Positions 50,858-60,634 of a stretch of DNA of 64,000 bases are shown one piece after another. Within the stretch, counting starts at the first letter, position 1. Every line of letters begins with the position of its first letter. Under the pieces are notes generated by a model, which was not told the origin of the DNA, did not search any database, and was given only the letters and a program-made list of their open reading frames with translations. The DNA comes from Thermoanaerobaculia bacterium (lineage in GTDB: Bacteria > Acidobacteriota > Thermoanaerobaculia > Multivoradales > Multivoraceae): assembly GCA_022826745.1 (NCBI GenBank), contig JAJDUI010000025.1:1-64000 (forward strand), in the 5' to 3' direction. A program made the translations under genes and the position numbers.

Positions 50858-52642
50858 ATGGGAAGAGGACTCGTTGAGGGGACGGACCTGACTCTGAATC
50901 GCCGGACCCTGCTCGCCGCGGCGGCTGGCGGCGCGGCGATGGCGATCGGCTGTGCTCCGGGATCGGAGCCCGGGGACTCCGCGCCGGCTGCCGTCAACGG
51001 CTGGACGCCGCCGGACGGCGAGGCGCGGCGGGCCCTGGTGACGACGGCGCGCTTCGGCCCGAAGCAGGCCGTCCGGAGCGCGAACGGCATCGCCATCTGC
51101 ACCCATCCGCTGGCGTCCGCCGCGGCGGCCGACATGCTCGCCCTGGGCGGCAACGCCTGCGACGCGGTGATGGCGGCGAGCATCGCCCAGGCCGTCGTCG
51201 AGCCGCACATGACGACCCTGTCGGGCTGCCTGTCGATGCTCTACTACGACGCCGCCTCCGGGGAGTACACCTACGTCAACGGCATGATGGCGGCGCCGCA
51301 GGCGGTGCCGGACGTGCGAAACATGGACGTGGCCGAGTTCGGGGCGTTGATGACGAAGACGGACGGCACGCTGTGTTTCGTGCCGGGCTTCTGGGGCGGC
51401 TTCGAGGCCGGCCTCGACCGCCACGGCCGGCTGCCGCGGGCCACCGTGATGGCGCCCGCGATCCACTACGCCCGCGACGGTTTCGAGATCCATCCCTTCC
51501 TCTGGGGCGAGATGTTCGTCGAGTCGGCGGTGCTGGGCCGGGAGCCCTTCAGCCGGGAGATCTACTTCGACGGCAACACGCTCCGCGACATCGGCGACAA
51601 GCTGGTGCAGAGCGAACTGGCCGACACGCTGGACCGGCTCGCCGAAGAAGGCGGCGACCACTTCTACCGGGGCGAGTTCGGCCGCCGGTACGCGGAAACG
51701 GTTCAGGCCAGGGGCGGTCTGCTCACCGCCGATGACATGGCGGCCTACGAGGCGTTCTGGGACGAGCCGGTGAAGGGCACGTACCGCGACTACGGCGTCG
51801 TCGGTTCGCCGGCGCCGGACTTCGGCGGCCAGGCCCTGGTCGAGATCATGAACATGGTCGAGCTGCTCGACCTCCAGCGGAAGGGCCCGGCGTTCGAGTC
51901 CGGCGAGACGACGCTCAAGATGATGCAGATCATCGGCCGGGTGTACGCCGACGCGGTGGGCGGGCGCTTCGACGGCACCCTGCCCGGCGTGGAGCGGGCG
52001 ATCTCGAAGGAGTACGCGGCGGAGCGCTTCGCCTCGCTCGACGGCAAGCCGGCCAGCCCGAACGACCGCTACGAGGCGCTGGGAGTGTTGCCGCCGCCTC
52101 CGCCGGGCTCGAACCACGTCACGGTGGTCGACGCGGACGGGAACGTCGCCACCGTGCTGCACTCGGTCATGTCGATGCCGTTCCGGACCGGCATCTACGT
52201 CGACGGCGTCTACGCCTGCGCCTCCGGCGTCCACCTCGGCTCCGGTCCGGTCGAGCCGGGAGGACGTGCGCACGCGCGCATCTGCCCGAACATCTTCACG
52301 CGGGACGGCAAGCCGGTGCTCGCCTCCGGCTCGCCGAGCGTGTCCCTGACCGAGAACATCGTCCAGAACTCGGTCAACCTGCTGGACTTCGGCCTCGATC
52401 TCGAGAGTTCGGTCCACAAGCCGCGATTCGGCGGTTCGTCGATGGGGGTGCCCGGTGCGCTGATCGTGGAAGCCGACCTGCCGGGTGATCCGGTGCGGCT
52501 GCTCGAGGAAGCCGGTCAGACGGTCGAGGTCGTGAACCCGTGGAACTGGCTCTGCGGCTCCTTCGAGGGCGTCCTGATCGAGGAGGATGGCGCCATCGCC
52601 TGCGGCGATCCGAGGCGGACGGCGCAGGCGGTCGCCGTTTGA
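50858..52642 (+). CDS. gamma-glutamyltransferase-like protein (Tat lipoprotein)
   Basis: 594 residues; gagggagg precedes the ATG. The N-terminus has a twin-arginine signal (NRRTLLAAAAGGAAMAIGC) with lipobox Cys32. The large subunit (MLALGGNACDAVMAASIAQA) and small subunit are both there. The usual maturation site TTH-x-SVVD reads SNHVTVVD: Ser418 takes the place of the catalytic Thr. Ser might still work as an Ntn nucleophile, or the enzyme may be inactive or have another role. GGT-type enzymes split gamma-glutamyl bonds, for example in glutathione, in the periplasm. The stop overlaps modA. Confidence 0.88.
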   Translation: MGRGLVEGTDLTLNRRTLLAAAAGGAAMAIGCAPGSEPGDSAPAAVNGWTPPDGEARRALVTTARFGPKQAVRSANGIAICTHPLASAAAADMLALGGNACDAVMAASIAQAVVEPHMTTLSGCLSMLYYDAASGEYTYVNGMMAAPQAVPDVRNMDVAEFGALMTKTDGTLCFVPGFWGGFEAGLDRHGRLPRATVMAPAIHYARDGFEIHPFLWGEMFVESAVLGREPFSREIYFDGNTLRDIGDKLVQSELADTLDRLAEEGGDHFYRGEFGRRYAETVQARGGLLTADDMAAYEAFWDEPVKGTYRDYGVVGSPAPDFGGQALVEIMNMVELLDLQRKGPAFESGETTLKMMQIIGRVYADAVGGRFDGTLPGVERAISKEYAAERFASLDGKPASPNDRYEALGVLPPPPPGSNHVTVVDADGNVATVLHSVMSMPFRTGIYVDGVYACASGVHLGSGPVEPGGRAHARICPNIFTRDGKPVLASGSPSVSLTENIVQNSVNLLDFGLDLESSVHKPRFGGSSMGVPGALIVEADLPGDPVRLLEEAGQTVEVVNPWNWLCGSFEGVLIEEDGAIACGDPRRTAQAVAV

Positions 52643-53397
52643 GGGTTGTCCCGGGGGTCATCCCGGCGCTGTTCCTGGCGGCGACCGGGGCCTTTGCCGG
52701 AGAAACGACGGTGGCGGTGGCGGCCAACGCCGCGGAGGTCGTCGAGACGCTCGCCGCCGACTTCGAGCAGCAGACCGGTCATCGGGTCACGGTTACCGTC
52801 GGCTCGACCGGCAAACTCTACGCGCAGATCCTCCACGGTGCGCCTTTCGATTTGTTCCTGGCGGCCGACCAGGAGCGTCCGCGGTTGCTGGTGGAACAGG
52901 GGCTGGCTGTTGAGGACTTCCGGCGGACCTATGCGATCGGACGGCTGGTCTTGTGGAGCCCGGATCCTGGGGTTGCCGTCGGCGCCGACACGCTGAGGGA
53001 CGGCTCCTTCCGCCGGCTCGCGATCGCGAACCCGGACCTGGCGCCCTACGGCGCGGCCGCCCGGGAGACGCTCCGTGAACTCGGCCTGTGGGAGAGCCTG
53101 CGGCCGAAGATCGTCCTCGGCGAGAACGTGGGGCAGGCCTTCGCCATGGCGGCTTCGGGAAACGCGGAACTGGGCTTCGTGTCGCTGGCCTCGGTGCTCA
53201 CTCCGCGCCATGGGCGTGACGGGAGCTACTGGGAGGTTCCAGAGCACTTCCACACGCCGATCCGTCAGGACTCGGTTCTGCTCGAGCGCGCCAGGGACAA
53301 CCCGGCCGCCCGCGACTTCCACGAGTTCCTCAACACCCCGGTGGCGCTGAAGACGGTGGAGTCGTTTGGCCTCGTCGTCGCCCGGGGTTCGCGATGA
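52639..53397 (+). CDS. modA: molybdate ABC transporter substrate-binding protein ModA
   Basis: 252 residues from a TTG at 52639 that overlaps the stop of the upstream gene (TTGA); no ATG or GTG gives a better N-terminus. Signal peptide: VVPGVIPALFLAATGAFAG. The type II binding-protein fold shows in TVAVAANAAEVVETLAADFE, VGSTGKLYAQILHGAPFDLF and the block LGENVGQAFAMAASGNAELG, typical of ModA. It binds molybdate or tungstate in the periplasm. It is followed by modB (4-bp overlap) and modC. The arrangement with a GGT-like gene in front suggests one transcript. Confidence 0.92.
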   Translation: MRVVPGVIPALFLAATGAFAGETTVAVAANAAEVVETLAADFEQQTGHRVTVTVGSTGKLYAQILHGAPFDLFLAADQERPRLLVEQGLAVEDFRRTYAIGRLVLWSPDPGVAVGADTLRDGSFRRLAIANPDLAPYGAAARETLRELGLWESLRPKIVLGENVGQAFAMAASGNAELGFVSLASVLTPRHGRDGSYWEVPEHFHTPIRQDSVLLERARDNPAARDFHEFLNTPVALKTVESFGLVVARGSR

Positions 53398-54071
53398 ACC
53401 TGCCCGAACTCGGCCCGCTGTGGCTCAGCCTCCAGCTCGCAGCGGCGGCGACCGCGGTGCTCCTGGTTCTCGGAACGCCACTCGCTTGGTGGTTGTCGGG
53501 TACTCGATCGCGGCTGAAGCCGGTGATCGAGGCGGTGACGGCGTTGCCGCTCGTTCTGCCGCCGACGGTGCTGGGCTTCTACCTGTTGCTGCTGATGAGC
53601 CCGCGATCCTGGCTCGGCGGTCTCTGGGTCGAGGTCACGGACACGACGCTCACCTTCTCGTTCACGGGCCTTCTGATCGCCTCCGTCGTCTACTCGCTGC
53701 CGTTCATGGTGCAGCCGCTCCAGGCCGCCTTCGAGTCGTTGGGGCGCGGTCCCCTGGAGGCCGCGGCGGCGCTCCGCGCCTCGCCTCTGGACGCCTTCCT
53801 GACCGTGGCCGCACCACTCTCGCTGCGCGGCTTCCTGACCGCGGCGGTCCTGACCTTCGCGCACACGATCGGCGAGTTCGGTGTCGTGCTCATGGTGGGC
53901 GGGAACATCCCCGGCAAGACACGGGTAATCTCGATCGCCATCTACGAGCACGTGGAGACCTTGCGCTACGCCGAGGCGCACACGCTTGCCGCCGGTCTGC
54001 TGCTGTTCGCCTTCGTCGTGCTGGTCTTCGTCTACGTCTTCAACCGGAGGCTGCCGGTTCATGTCGCCTGA
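53394..54071 (+). CDS. modB: molybdate ABC transporter permease ModB
   Basis: 225 residues, ATG overlapping the modA stop (ATGA). About five membrane segments. The permease EAA-type loop is EAAAALRASPLDAFLTVAAP, and ALPLVLPPTVLGFYLLLL matches the ModB core. HTIGEFGVVLMVGGNIPGKT near the fourth segment is highly typical of ModB. It forms the membrane channel for molybdate, driven by ModC. Confidence 0.95.
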   Translation: MNLPELGPLWLSLQLAAAATAVLLVLGTPLAWWLSGTRSRLKPVIEAVTALPLVLPPTVLGFYLLLLMSPRSWLGGLWVEVTDTTLTFSFTGLLIASVVYSLPFMVQPLQAAFESLGRGPLEAAAALRASPLDAFLTVAAPLSLRGFLTAAVLTFAHTIGEFGVVLMVGGNIPGKTRVISIAIYEHVETLRYAEAHTLAAGLLLFAFVVLVFVYVFNRRLPVHVA

Positions 54072-55248
54072 ACCTGACGCCATGGGCATGGCGGGGAGTA
54101 CCGGCAGCGGTTCCGTCGCCTCGCCAGCCTCGCCGCCGCCGGAAGCCCGGCTCGAAGTCGACGTTCAGGTCGCCTTCGACGGCTTCGATCTCCAGGTCGA
54201 GCAGGCGATCCCGGCGGCCGGCGTGACCGCGGTGTTCGGTCCTTCGGGCAGCGGCAAGACGACCCTCCTGCGGTCCCTGCTCGGGTTCGAGACGCGAAGC
54301 TCGGGCCGCATCGCCCTGAACGGCGACGTCTGGCTCGACAGCGAAGCCGGGGTCGCGGTACCGCCTCACCGGCGCCCCATCGGCTGCACCTTCCAGGACG
54401 GCCGGCTGTTCCCGCACCTCGATGTCGAGGGGAACCTCCGCTACGCGGATCGCCGGAGCACGCCGGCGCCCGGCGTCGCGGCGCCGATCACCCGCGGCGA
54501 TGTCGTCGACGCGCTGGACCTGGAGCCGCTGCTCGACCGGCGACCCAGCACGTTGTCCGGCGGTGAGCGGCAGCGGGCCGCGCTGGGACGGGCCCTGCTC
54601 AGCCGGCCGCGCCTGCTTTTGCTCGACGAGCCTCTGTCGGCTCTCGACCGCCGGCGCAAGGCGGAGATCATGCCGTACCTGCTGGCGCTGCATCCGCGTT
54701 TCGGCATTCCGACCCTCTACGTCAGCCACGCGGTCGACGAAGTGGCGCTGCTCGCGGACCGTGTCCTGGTGCTGGCCGACGGCCGGGTGCAGGCGTTCGG
54801 CGGCACGGTCGAGGTGCTGGAGCAGCTCGATCTGGCGCCGCTCACCGAGCGCTTCCAGGCCGCTGCCGTGCTGGAGGCTCGGGTCAGTGCACACGACGAC
54901 GAGTACCGGCTGACCTGGCTCGATCTGGACGGCCAGCGGCTTAGCGTGCCCCGGATCGAGCACCTGGCGGTCGGCGAGTCGGCGCGGCTGCTGGTGCGCT
55001 CCCGCGACGTCTCGCTTGCCACCGAACGCCCGTCGCCGACCAGCATCCGCAATGTCCTGTCCGGAGTCCTCGTGTCGCTGCAGCAGGACGAGTCGACCGC
55101 GTTCGCCGAGGCCACGGTCGATCTCGGCTCGCACCGGCTGCGGGCGCGGATCACCCGGGCGTCGGCGGCCGAACTCGATCTCACGGTCGGTTCTCCTGTG
55201 TTCGCGCTGCTCAAGAGCGTCAGCCTGGATACGCGGGCCGGACGGTAG
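54061..55248 (+). CDS. modC: molybdate ABC transporter ATP-binding protein ModC
   Basis: 395 residues from ATG 54061 (11-bp overlap with modB). It has Walker A GPSGSGKTT, the signature LSGGERQRAALGRALL, Walker B RLLLLDEPLSALDRRR and the H-loop His in LYVSHAVDE. A C-terminal Mop/TOBE domain (about residues 320-390, IRNVLSGVLVSLQQ) is the molybdate-binding regulatory part of ModC. A 35-residue Gly/Ser/Pro-rich extension precedes the ATPase core, so an internal start is possible, for example ATG 54082. It powers ModB. Confidence 0.93.
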   Translation: MSPEPDAMGMAGSTGSGSVASPASPPPEARLEVDVQVAFDGFDLQVEQAIPAAGVTAVFGPSGSGKTTLLRSLLGFETRSSGRIALNGDVWLDSEAGVAVPPHRRPIGCTFQDGRLFPHLDVEGNLRYADRRSTPAPGVAAPITRGDVVDALDLEPLLDRRPSTLSGGERQRAALGRALLSRPRLLLLDEPLSALDRRRKAEIMPYLLALHPRFGIPTLYVSHAVDEVALLADRVLVLADGRVQAFGGTVEVLEQLDLAPLTERFQAAAVLEARVSAHDDEYRLTWLDLDGQRLSVPRIEHLAVGESARLLVRSRDVSLATERPSPTSIRNVLSGVLVSLQQDESTAFAEATVDLGSHRLRARITRASAAELDLTVGSPVFALLKSVSLDTRAGR

Positions 55249-55392
55249 GGCCGGAGCACGCGGTTTCTGGGGCGTAGCCTTCCTGGCTGGAATGGAACAA
55301 TCGGAGCGCTCAGGCGTTACTACGTTCTACAGACCGACGTCCGAGGAGTGAACACGCCGAGCTGGTTTCGCCAGCCCCTCAGGAGAAGCACG

Positions 55393-58158
55393 ATGAAGCG
55401 AACGACGAAACTCGCCCTCAACCTGACCCTCTGCGTCCTCGCCTGCCTGGTGGCCGCGCTGCCGTTGGCGGCCCAGGACCTCCCCGACGGCGTGACCAGA
55501 GTGGCCTCGGTCGAGGGAATCACGGAGTACCAACTGGAGAACGGGCTCCGGTTCCTGCTCTTCCCCGACCAGAGCAAGCAGCAGGTGACCGTCAACATCA
55601 CCTACCTCGTCGGTTCCCGCCACGAGGGCTACGGCGAGACGGGGATGGCGCACCTGCTGGAGCACCTGGTGTTCAAGGGCACGCCGAACCACCCGGACAT
55701 TCCCGCCGAGCTGACCGAGCATGGGGCGTTCCCGAACGGCACGACCTGGTTCGACCGGACGAACTACTTCGAGACCTTCCCGGCGACCGACGAGAACCTC
55801 GAGTGGGCGCTCGACCTGGAGGCCGACCGGATGGTGAACTCCTTCATCTCGGCCGAAGACCTCGAGTCGGAGATGACCGTCGTGCGGAACGAGTGGGAGA
55901 GCGGCGAGAACCAGCCGATAGGCGTCTTGCGCAAGCGGGTCATGTCGGCCGCCTTCGACTGGCACAACTACGGCAACTCGACGATCGGCGCGCGGTCCGA
56001 CGTGGAGAACGTGCCGATCGAGCGCCTGCAGGCCTTCTACCGCAAGTACTACCAGCCGGACAACGCGATCCTGGTCGTCGCCGGGCGGTTCGAGGTCGAT
56101 CGGGCGCTGGAACTGGTCGCCGAGAAGTTCGGCGCGATCCCGCGTCCCGACCGCACGGGTGCGAACAGGCTGTTCGAGACGTACACGGCGGAACCGGCCC
56201 AGGACGGCGAGCGGACCGTGAGGCTGGAGCGGGTGGGAGACACCCAGTACGTGATGACCGTGTACCACGTGCCGCCGGGCGCCCACGAGCAGTACGCCGC
56301 GGTGGAGGTGCTCACCCACATCCTGGGCGTCGAGCCGGCGGGGCGCCTGTACAGGAACCTGGTCGAGCCGGGGCTTGCGGCCTCCGTCTTCGCCTCCAGT
56401 TTCCAGTTGAACGAGCCGGGCGTGCTGACCGCGTCGGTCGAGGTCCGTCAGGAAGACTCGCTCGAAGCCGCCGCCGAGGCGCTCTTCGCCGCCTTCGACG
56501 AGATGGCCGCCGAGCCGCCGACGGAGGAGGAGGTCGAGCGCGCCAAGACCGACTACCTCTCGCGGATCGAGCTTTCGTTCAACAACCCGCAGGGCATCGC
56601 TCTTCAGCTCAGCGAGTGGGCCTCGATGGGCGACTGGCGACTGTTCTTCCTGCACCGCGACCGCCTCGAGCAGGTGACCGCCGAAGGCGTCCACGAAGTT
56701 GCTCAGACGTACCTGCGCGACTCGAACCGCACGGTCGGCTACTTCCATCCGACGGACACAACACCGGAGCGGGCCGAGATTCCCGAGCCGCCGGACGTCG
56801 CGGCCCTGGTCGCCGACTACACCGGGCGCGAGGCGGTCGCCGAGGGCGAGGCGTTCGACCCGACCCCGGCGAACATCGATAGCCGCACGCGTCTCCTGAC
56901 CCTGTCCTCCGGCGCCAAAGTCGCGTTGTTGCCGAAGCAGAATCGCGGCGAATCGGTCAACGTGCAGTTCGCCTTCCGCCATGGCACGGAAGAGGGGCTG
57001 ACGGGCCGCGTCATCGCCGGCGATCTGGCCGGCGACATGCTGATGCGCGGTACGAAGAACCGCTCGCGCCAGGAGATCAGCGACGAACTGGATCGCCTCA
57101 AGGCCCAGGGTCGCGTCAGCGGCAGTGTGCTCGCCTCGAACGGCTCCCTGACCACGGTGCGCGAGAACCTCGTGCCGGTTCTGCGGCTGGCCGCGGAGAT
57201 CCTGCGCGAGCCCGCGTTCGACGCGAAGGAGTTCGACCTGCTGCGCGAGGAGCGGCTGGCGGCCATCGAGTCCCAGCGCTCGGAGCCGATGGCTCAGGTA
57301 CCGCAGGCGATGAGCAGGCACTTCAACCCATGGCCGGCCGATCACCCCCGCTACTCGCCGACGTTCGACGAACAGATCGAGCGCCTGAACGCGGCCACGG
57401 TAGAGGAAGCCAAGGCGTTCTGGTCTTCCTTTTATGGAGCGCGAGGCGGCACGATAGCGGTGGTCGGGGATTTCGACCCGGACCAGATCGCGGGCGAACT
57501 CGAGGCCTTGTTCGGCGGCTGGGAGGCGGCCGAACCGTACGAGCGGGTCGCCGATCCCTACCGCGCGGTGGAGACCGTGAGCGTCGACATCGAGACGCCG
57601 GACAAGACGAACGCGATGATGATGGCGGTGACGACGTTTGCGATGCGCGACGACGACGAGGACTACCCGGCACTGGTCATGGCGAACTACATGCTCGGCG
57701 GCGGCTTCCTGAGTTCGCGGCTGGCGACGAGGATTCGTCAGGAGGAGGGTTTGTCGTACGGTGTCGGTTCGCAGATCGCCGCGCCGCCGATCGATGACAG
57801 CGCGATCTTCCTGACCTTCGCCATCTTCGCGCCCGAGAACGCCGACAAGGTGGTCGTCGCCTTCCGCGACGAGATCGGCAAGGCGCTGGAGGACGGCTTC
57901 ACCGAGGAGGAGTTCGAGAGCGCCAGACGCGGTTATCTGGACGCGCAGAAGAACGGCCGATCCCAGGACCGGGCGCTCGCGGCGATGCTGAACAGCAACC
58001 TGTTCACCGGCCGGACGATGGCGTTCACGGCGGCCCAGGACCGGGCGATCGAGGAGATGACGCTGGACGAGGTCAACGCGGCGCTGCGGAAGGCCATCTC
58101 GCTTGATGGCATCTCGATCTTCCGCGGCGGGGACTTCGCCAACAGGCTGAATCAGTAA
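55393..58158 (+). CDS. M16 family zinc metallopeptidase
   Basis: 921 residues from ATG 55393, with caggag 7-8 bases upstream; an in-frame GTG at 55348 is less likely. Signal peptide ends near LPLAAQ-DL. The inverted zinc motif HLLEH (87-91) is in GMAHLLEHLVFKGTPNHP, and the third ligand is in the Glu-rich helix around ESEMTVVRNEWESGENQP. The C-terminal half repeats the fold without a zinc site (LLPKQNRGESVNVQFAFRHG), as in PqqL/pitrilysin-type proteins. It degrades oligopeptides in the periplasm. Confidence 0.92.
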   Translation: MKRTTKLALNLTLCVLACLVAALPLAAQDLPDGVTRVASVEGITEYQLENGLRFLLFPDQSKQQVTVNITYLVGSRHEGYGETGMAHLLEHLVFKGTPNHPDIPAELTEHGAFPNGTTWFDRTNYFETFPATDENLEWALDLEADRMVNSFISAEDLESEMTVVRNEWESGENQPIGVLRKRVMSAAFDWHNYGNSTIGARSDVENVPIERLQAFYRKYYQPDNAILVVAGRFEVDRALELVAEKFGAIPRPDRTGANRLFETYTAEPAQDGERTVRLERVGDTQYVMTVYHVPPGAHEQYAAVEVLTHILGVEPAGRLYRNLVEPGLAASVFASSFQLNEPGVLTASVEVRQEDSLEAAAEALFAAFDEMAAEPPTEEEVERAKTDYLSRIELSFNNPQGIALQLSEWASMGDWRLFFLHRDRLEQVTAEGVHEVAQTYLRDSNRTVGYFHPTDTTPERAEIPEPPDVAALVADYTGREAVAEGEAFDPTPANIDSRTRLLTLSSGAKVALLPKQNRGESVNVQFAFRHGTEEGLTGRVIAGDLAGDMLMRGTKNRSRQEISDELDRLKAQGRVSGSVLASNGSLTTVRENLVPVLRLAAEILREPAFDAKEFDLLREERLAAIESQRSEPMAQVPQAMSRHFNPWPADHPRYSPTFDEQIERLNAATVEEAKAFWSSFYGARGGTIAVVGDFDPDQIAGELEALFGGWEAAEPYERVADPYRAVETVSVDIETPDKTNAMMMAVTTFAMRDDDEDYPALVMANYMLGGGFLSSRLATRIRQEEGLSYGVGSQIAAPPIDDSAIFLTFAIFAPENADKVVVAFRDEIGKALEDGFTEEEFESARRGYLDAQKNGRSQDRALAAMLNSNLFTGRTMAFTAAQDRAIEEMTLDEVNAALRKAISLDGISIFRGGDFANRLNQ

Positions 58159-58166
58159 CCCTCCAG

Positions 58167-60104
58167 CTACAGGGTCGCGACGAGGGCGGCGATCGACTCC
58201 GGGTTCTGGAGCGTCCCGACGTTGACGGCGGTTTCCACCGGTTCGCCGGCGAGGATCCGCTTGATCGGCACCTCCAGTTTCTTGCCGGAGAGCGTCGTCG
58301 GTACTTCGGGGATCGCGCGGATCTCGTCCGGGCCGTGGCGTGGCGACAGCCGGGTGCGCAGATGCCGCCGAATGCGGTCGGCGAGCGCGGCGTCGAGCGC
58401 GGTGCCTTCCGCCAGCACGACGAACAGCCAGAGCTTGCCCTCGCGGTTCAGGCTGCCGGTGTCGACGATCACGCAGTCCTCGACTTCGGGCAACTCTGCC
58501 GCGGCGCGGTAGAACTCGGAGGTGCCCATCCGCACGCCGCCGCGGTTGAGCGTCGAGTCGGAGCGGCCGTAGATCACGGAGCTGCCGTCCTGGTCGAACT
58601 CGATCCAGTCGCCGTGACGCCAGACGCCCGGCCAGTGGTCGAAGTAGCTTTCCCGATAGCGCTCCCCCGACGGGTCGTTCCACAAGAAGAGCGGCATGGA
58701 GGGCAGCGGCTCGGTGATCACGAGCTCGCCGACCTGCCCGGTGACTCCGCGGCCGCTCTCATCGAACGCCTCGACCTTCGCGCCGAGCGAGCGGCATTGG
58801 ATACGGCCGCGGCGGACCGGCTGCAGCGGATTCGGGCCGACGAAGCCGGTGCACACATCCGTGCCGCCGGAGAGCGAACCGAGCCAGACATCGGACTTCA
58901 CCTGCTCGTAGACCCAGTCGAACCCTTCGGCCGGGAGCGGCGCGCCGGTCGAACCGATGGCCCGCAGGGCGTCGAAGTCGAACTGCCTGCCGGGTTCGAG
59001 GCCTGCCGCCCGGCAGGCCATCAGGAAGGGTGCGCTGACGCCGAAGCAGGTCACGGCCTCTTCGTCGGCCAGGCGGTACAAGGCGTACAGGTCGGGCCAG
59101 CCGGGCGAGCCGTCGTAGAGCACCACGGTCGTGCCCAGGAGAAGGCCGGAGACGAGGTAGTTCCACATCATCCAGCCGGTTGTCGTGTACCAGAAGAAGC
59201 GGTCACCAGGACCCAGATCCGTGTGCAGCGCCAGTTGCTTGAGGTGCTCGACCAGGATACCGCCGTGGCCCTGGACGATCGCCTTCGGCAGGCCGGTGGT
59301 TCCGGACGAGTAGAGAATCCAGAGCGGGTGGTCGAAGGGCACCGGCTCGAAGGCGAGCTCGCCGGCTTCGGCGGTGAGTTCGCTCCAGGACAGGCTGGCG
59401 GCCGCGCCGGTTCCGGAAGCCAGAACCGCGGCCTCGAGAGTCGGCAAGGAAGCAACGATCCGGTTCAGGTCATCGCTGCGGTCGAAGACCCGACCGTTGT
59501 AGTCGTAGCGATCGACTCCGATGAGCACCTTCGGCTCAATCTGACGGAAGCGGTCGAGAACACTCTCCACGCCGAACTCGGGCGGACAGCTCGACCACAC
59601 CGCGCCCAGACTGGCGGTGGCGAGGAAGGCGATCACGGCTTCTGTGCCGTTCGGCAGGTAGGCGACCACCCGGTCGCCACGGCCAACGCCGAGGCGGAGC
59701 AGACCGGCCCGGGCGGCCGCAACTTCCCGGCGCAGTTCGTCCCGGCTCAGTTCACGCCGCGGCTCCGCTTCGCTCCGGCAGACGAGAGCCGGTTCCGCAC
59801 CGCCGTGTGCCAGAGCATGTTCCGCGTAGTTCAGCGTAGCCCCGGGGAACCACTCGGTGCCGGGCATGGAAGTGCCGCCGATCACACGTTTGGCGGGGGC
59901 GTGGAATCGCACCTCGAAGTACGCGGCGATCGAACTCCAGAAACCCTCGAGGTCGGTTACCGACCAGCGCCAGAGTTCGTCGTAGCCGGCGAACCGGAGG
60001 CCGTGTTCCTTGTCAAGCCAGCGGCGGTAGGCGGTCAGTCGGCACCCTTCGACCTGCGCCGGCGACGGCTGCCAGAGAGTGTCCGGGTCGTTCGTTTGGC
60101 TCAT
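58167..60104 (-). CDS. acetoacetyl-CoA synthetase (acetoacetate-CoA ligase)
   Basis: 645 residues. ANL family: LWILYSSGTTGLPKAIVQGH (P-loop), the motif SLSGGTDVCTGFVGPNPLQP, then GRSDSTLNRGGVRMGTSEFY, and the catalytic Lys region TTLSGKKLEVPIKRILAGEP. The N-terminal RWLDKEHGLRFAGYDELWRW and VTDLEGFWSSIAAYFEVRF are characteristic of acetoacetyl-CoA synthetases. It makes acetoacetyl-CoA from acetoacetate, linking ketone-body or PHA-derived carbon to the thiolase reaction. It is convergent with the M16 gene (8-bp gap). Confidence 0.92.
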   Translation of the reverse strand: MSQTNDPDTLWQPSPAQVEGCRLTAYRRWLDKEHGLRFAGYDELWRWSVTDLEGFWSSIAAYFEVRFHAPAKRVIGGTSMPGTEWFPGATLNYAEHALAHGGAEPALVCRSEAEPRRELSRDELRREVAAARAGLLRLGVGRGDRVVAYLPNGTEAVIAFLATASLGAVWSSCPPEFGVESVLDRFRQIEPKVLIGVDRYDYNGRVFDRSDDLNRIVASLPTLEAAVLASGTGAAASLSWSELTAEAGELAFEPVPFDHPLWILYSSGTTGLPKAIVQGHGGILVEHLKQLALHTDLGPGDRFFWYTTTGWMMWNYLVSGLLLGTTVVLYDGSPGWPDLYALYRLADEEAVTCFGVSAPFLMACRAAGLEPGRQFDFDALRAIGSTGAPLPAEGFDWVYEQVKSDVWLGSLSGGTDVCTGFVGPNPLQPVRRGRIQCRSLGAKVEAFDESGRGVTGQVGELVITEPLPSMPLFLWNDPSGERYRESYFDHWPGVWRHGDWIEFDQDGSSVIYGRSDSTLNRGGVRMGTSEFYRAAAELPEVEDCVIVDTGSLNREGKLWLFVVLAEGTALDAALADRIRRHLRTRLSPRHGPDEIRAIPEVPTTLSGKKLEVPIKRILAGEPVETAVNVGTLQNPESIAALVATL

Positions 60105-60159
60105 CGCCGCGGCGGGTTAGGCTGTTTAGACCGCTCGAGAACGAAGGGAGGAACCGGTC

Positions 60160-60549
60160 GTGAGCCGCTTGCCAGTCGTCATGCGTGTCGTGCTGGGTCT
60201 CATCTTCGTGGTCTTCGGCGTGATCGGCGCGCTCTCCGGGGAGACCGACATGGGCGAGGAAGCGGATGCCTTCGTTTCGGCCATGAAGGATACGGGCTAT
60301 CTCTGGCCCCTGCTCAAGACGACCGAGATCGTGAGTGGCCTGCTGCTGATAGCCGGGTTCTTCGTGCCTCTGGCGCTTCTTCTTCTCGCCCCGGTGGTGC
60401 TCAACATTCTGCTGTTCCACGTGTTCCTCTCGCCCTCGCCGGGAGGACTGGCTGTCGCTGTCGTCGTGCTGGCTCTCGGACTTGGTCTGGCGCGCCAGTA
60501 CCGGTCGAGCTTCGCGGCCGTGTTGCGCCGCAAGGCGGTGCCGCACTGA
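60160..60549 (+). CDS. DoxX-like membrane protein, copy 1
   Basis: 129 residues from GTG 60160 with gggagg 8 bases upstream. Four hydrophobic segments: RVVLGLIFVVFGVIGAL, SGLLLIAGFFVPLALLLL, VVLNILLFHVFLSP and LAVAVVVLALGLGLA. The blocks GYLWPLLKTTEIVSG and APVVLNILLFHVFL are typical of the DoxX/DoxD family. Function unknown; DoxX proteins occur in membrane redox or thiol-stress complexes. It shares its layout and most key residues with the next gene, so the two arose by tandem duplication. Confidence 0.88.
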   Translation: MSRLPVVMRVVLGLIFVVFGVIGALSGETDMGEEADAFVSAMKDTGYLWPLLKTTEIVSGLLLIAGFFVPLALLLLAPVVLNILLFHVFLSPSPGGLAVAVVVLALGLGLARQYRSSFAAVLRRKAVPH

Positions 60550-60634
60550 TGCGGCTTATCCGCAGGCGGACCGGCATCGGACTAGGCTGGTGACCCGCCT
60601 CATGGGGAAGCGGGGATCAAGGAGGAGGTAGACG

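Noticed and set aside
55327-58683. 1118-residue minus-strand open frame opposite the M16 peptidase
   Set aside because: Antisense shadow typical of GC-rich codon bias; the plus strand carries signal peptide, HLLEH motif and full M16 structure.
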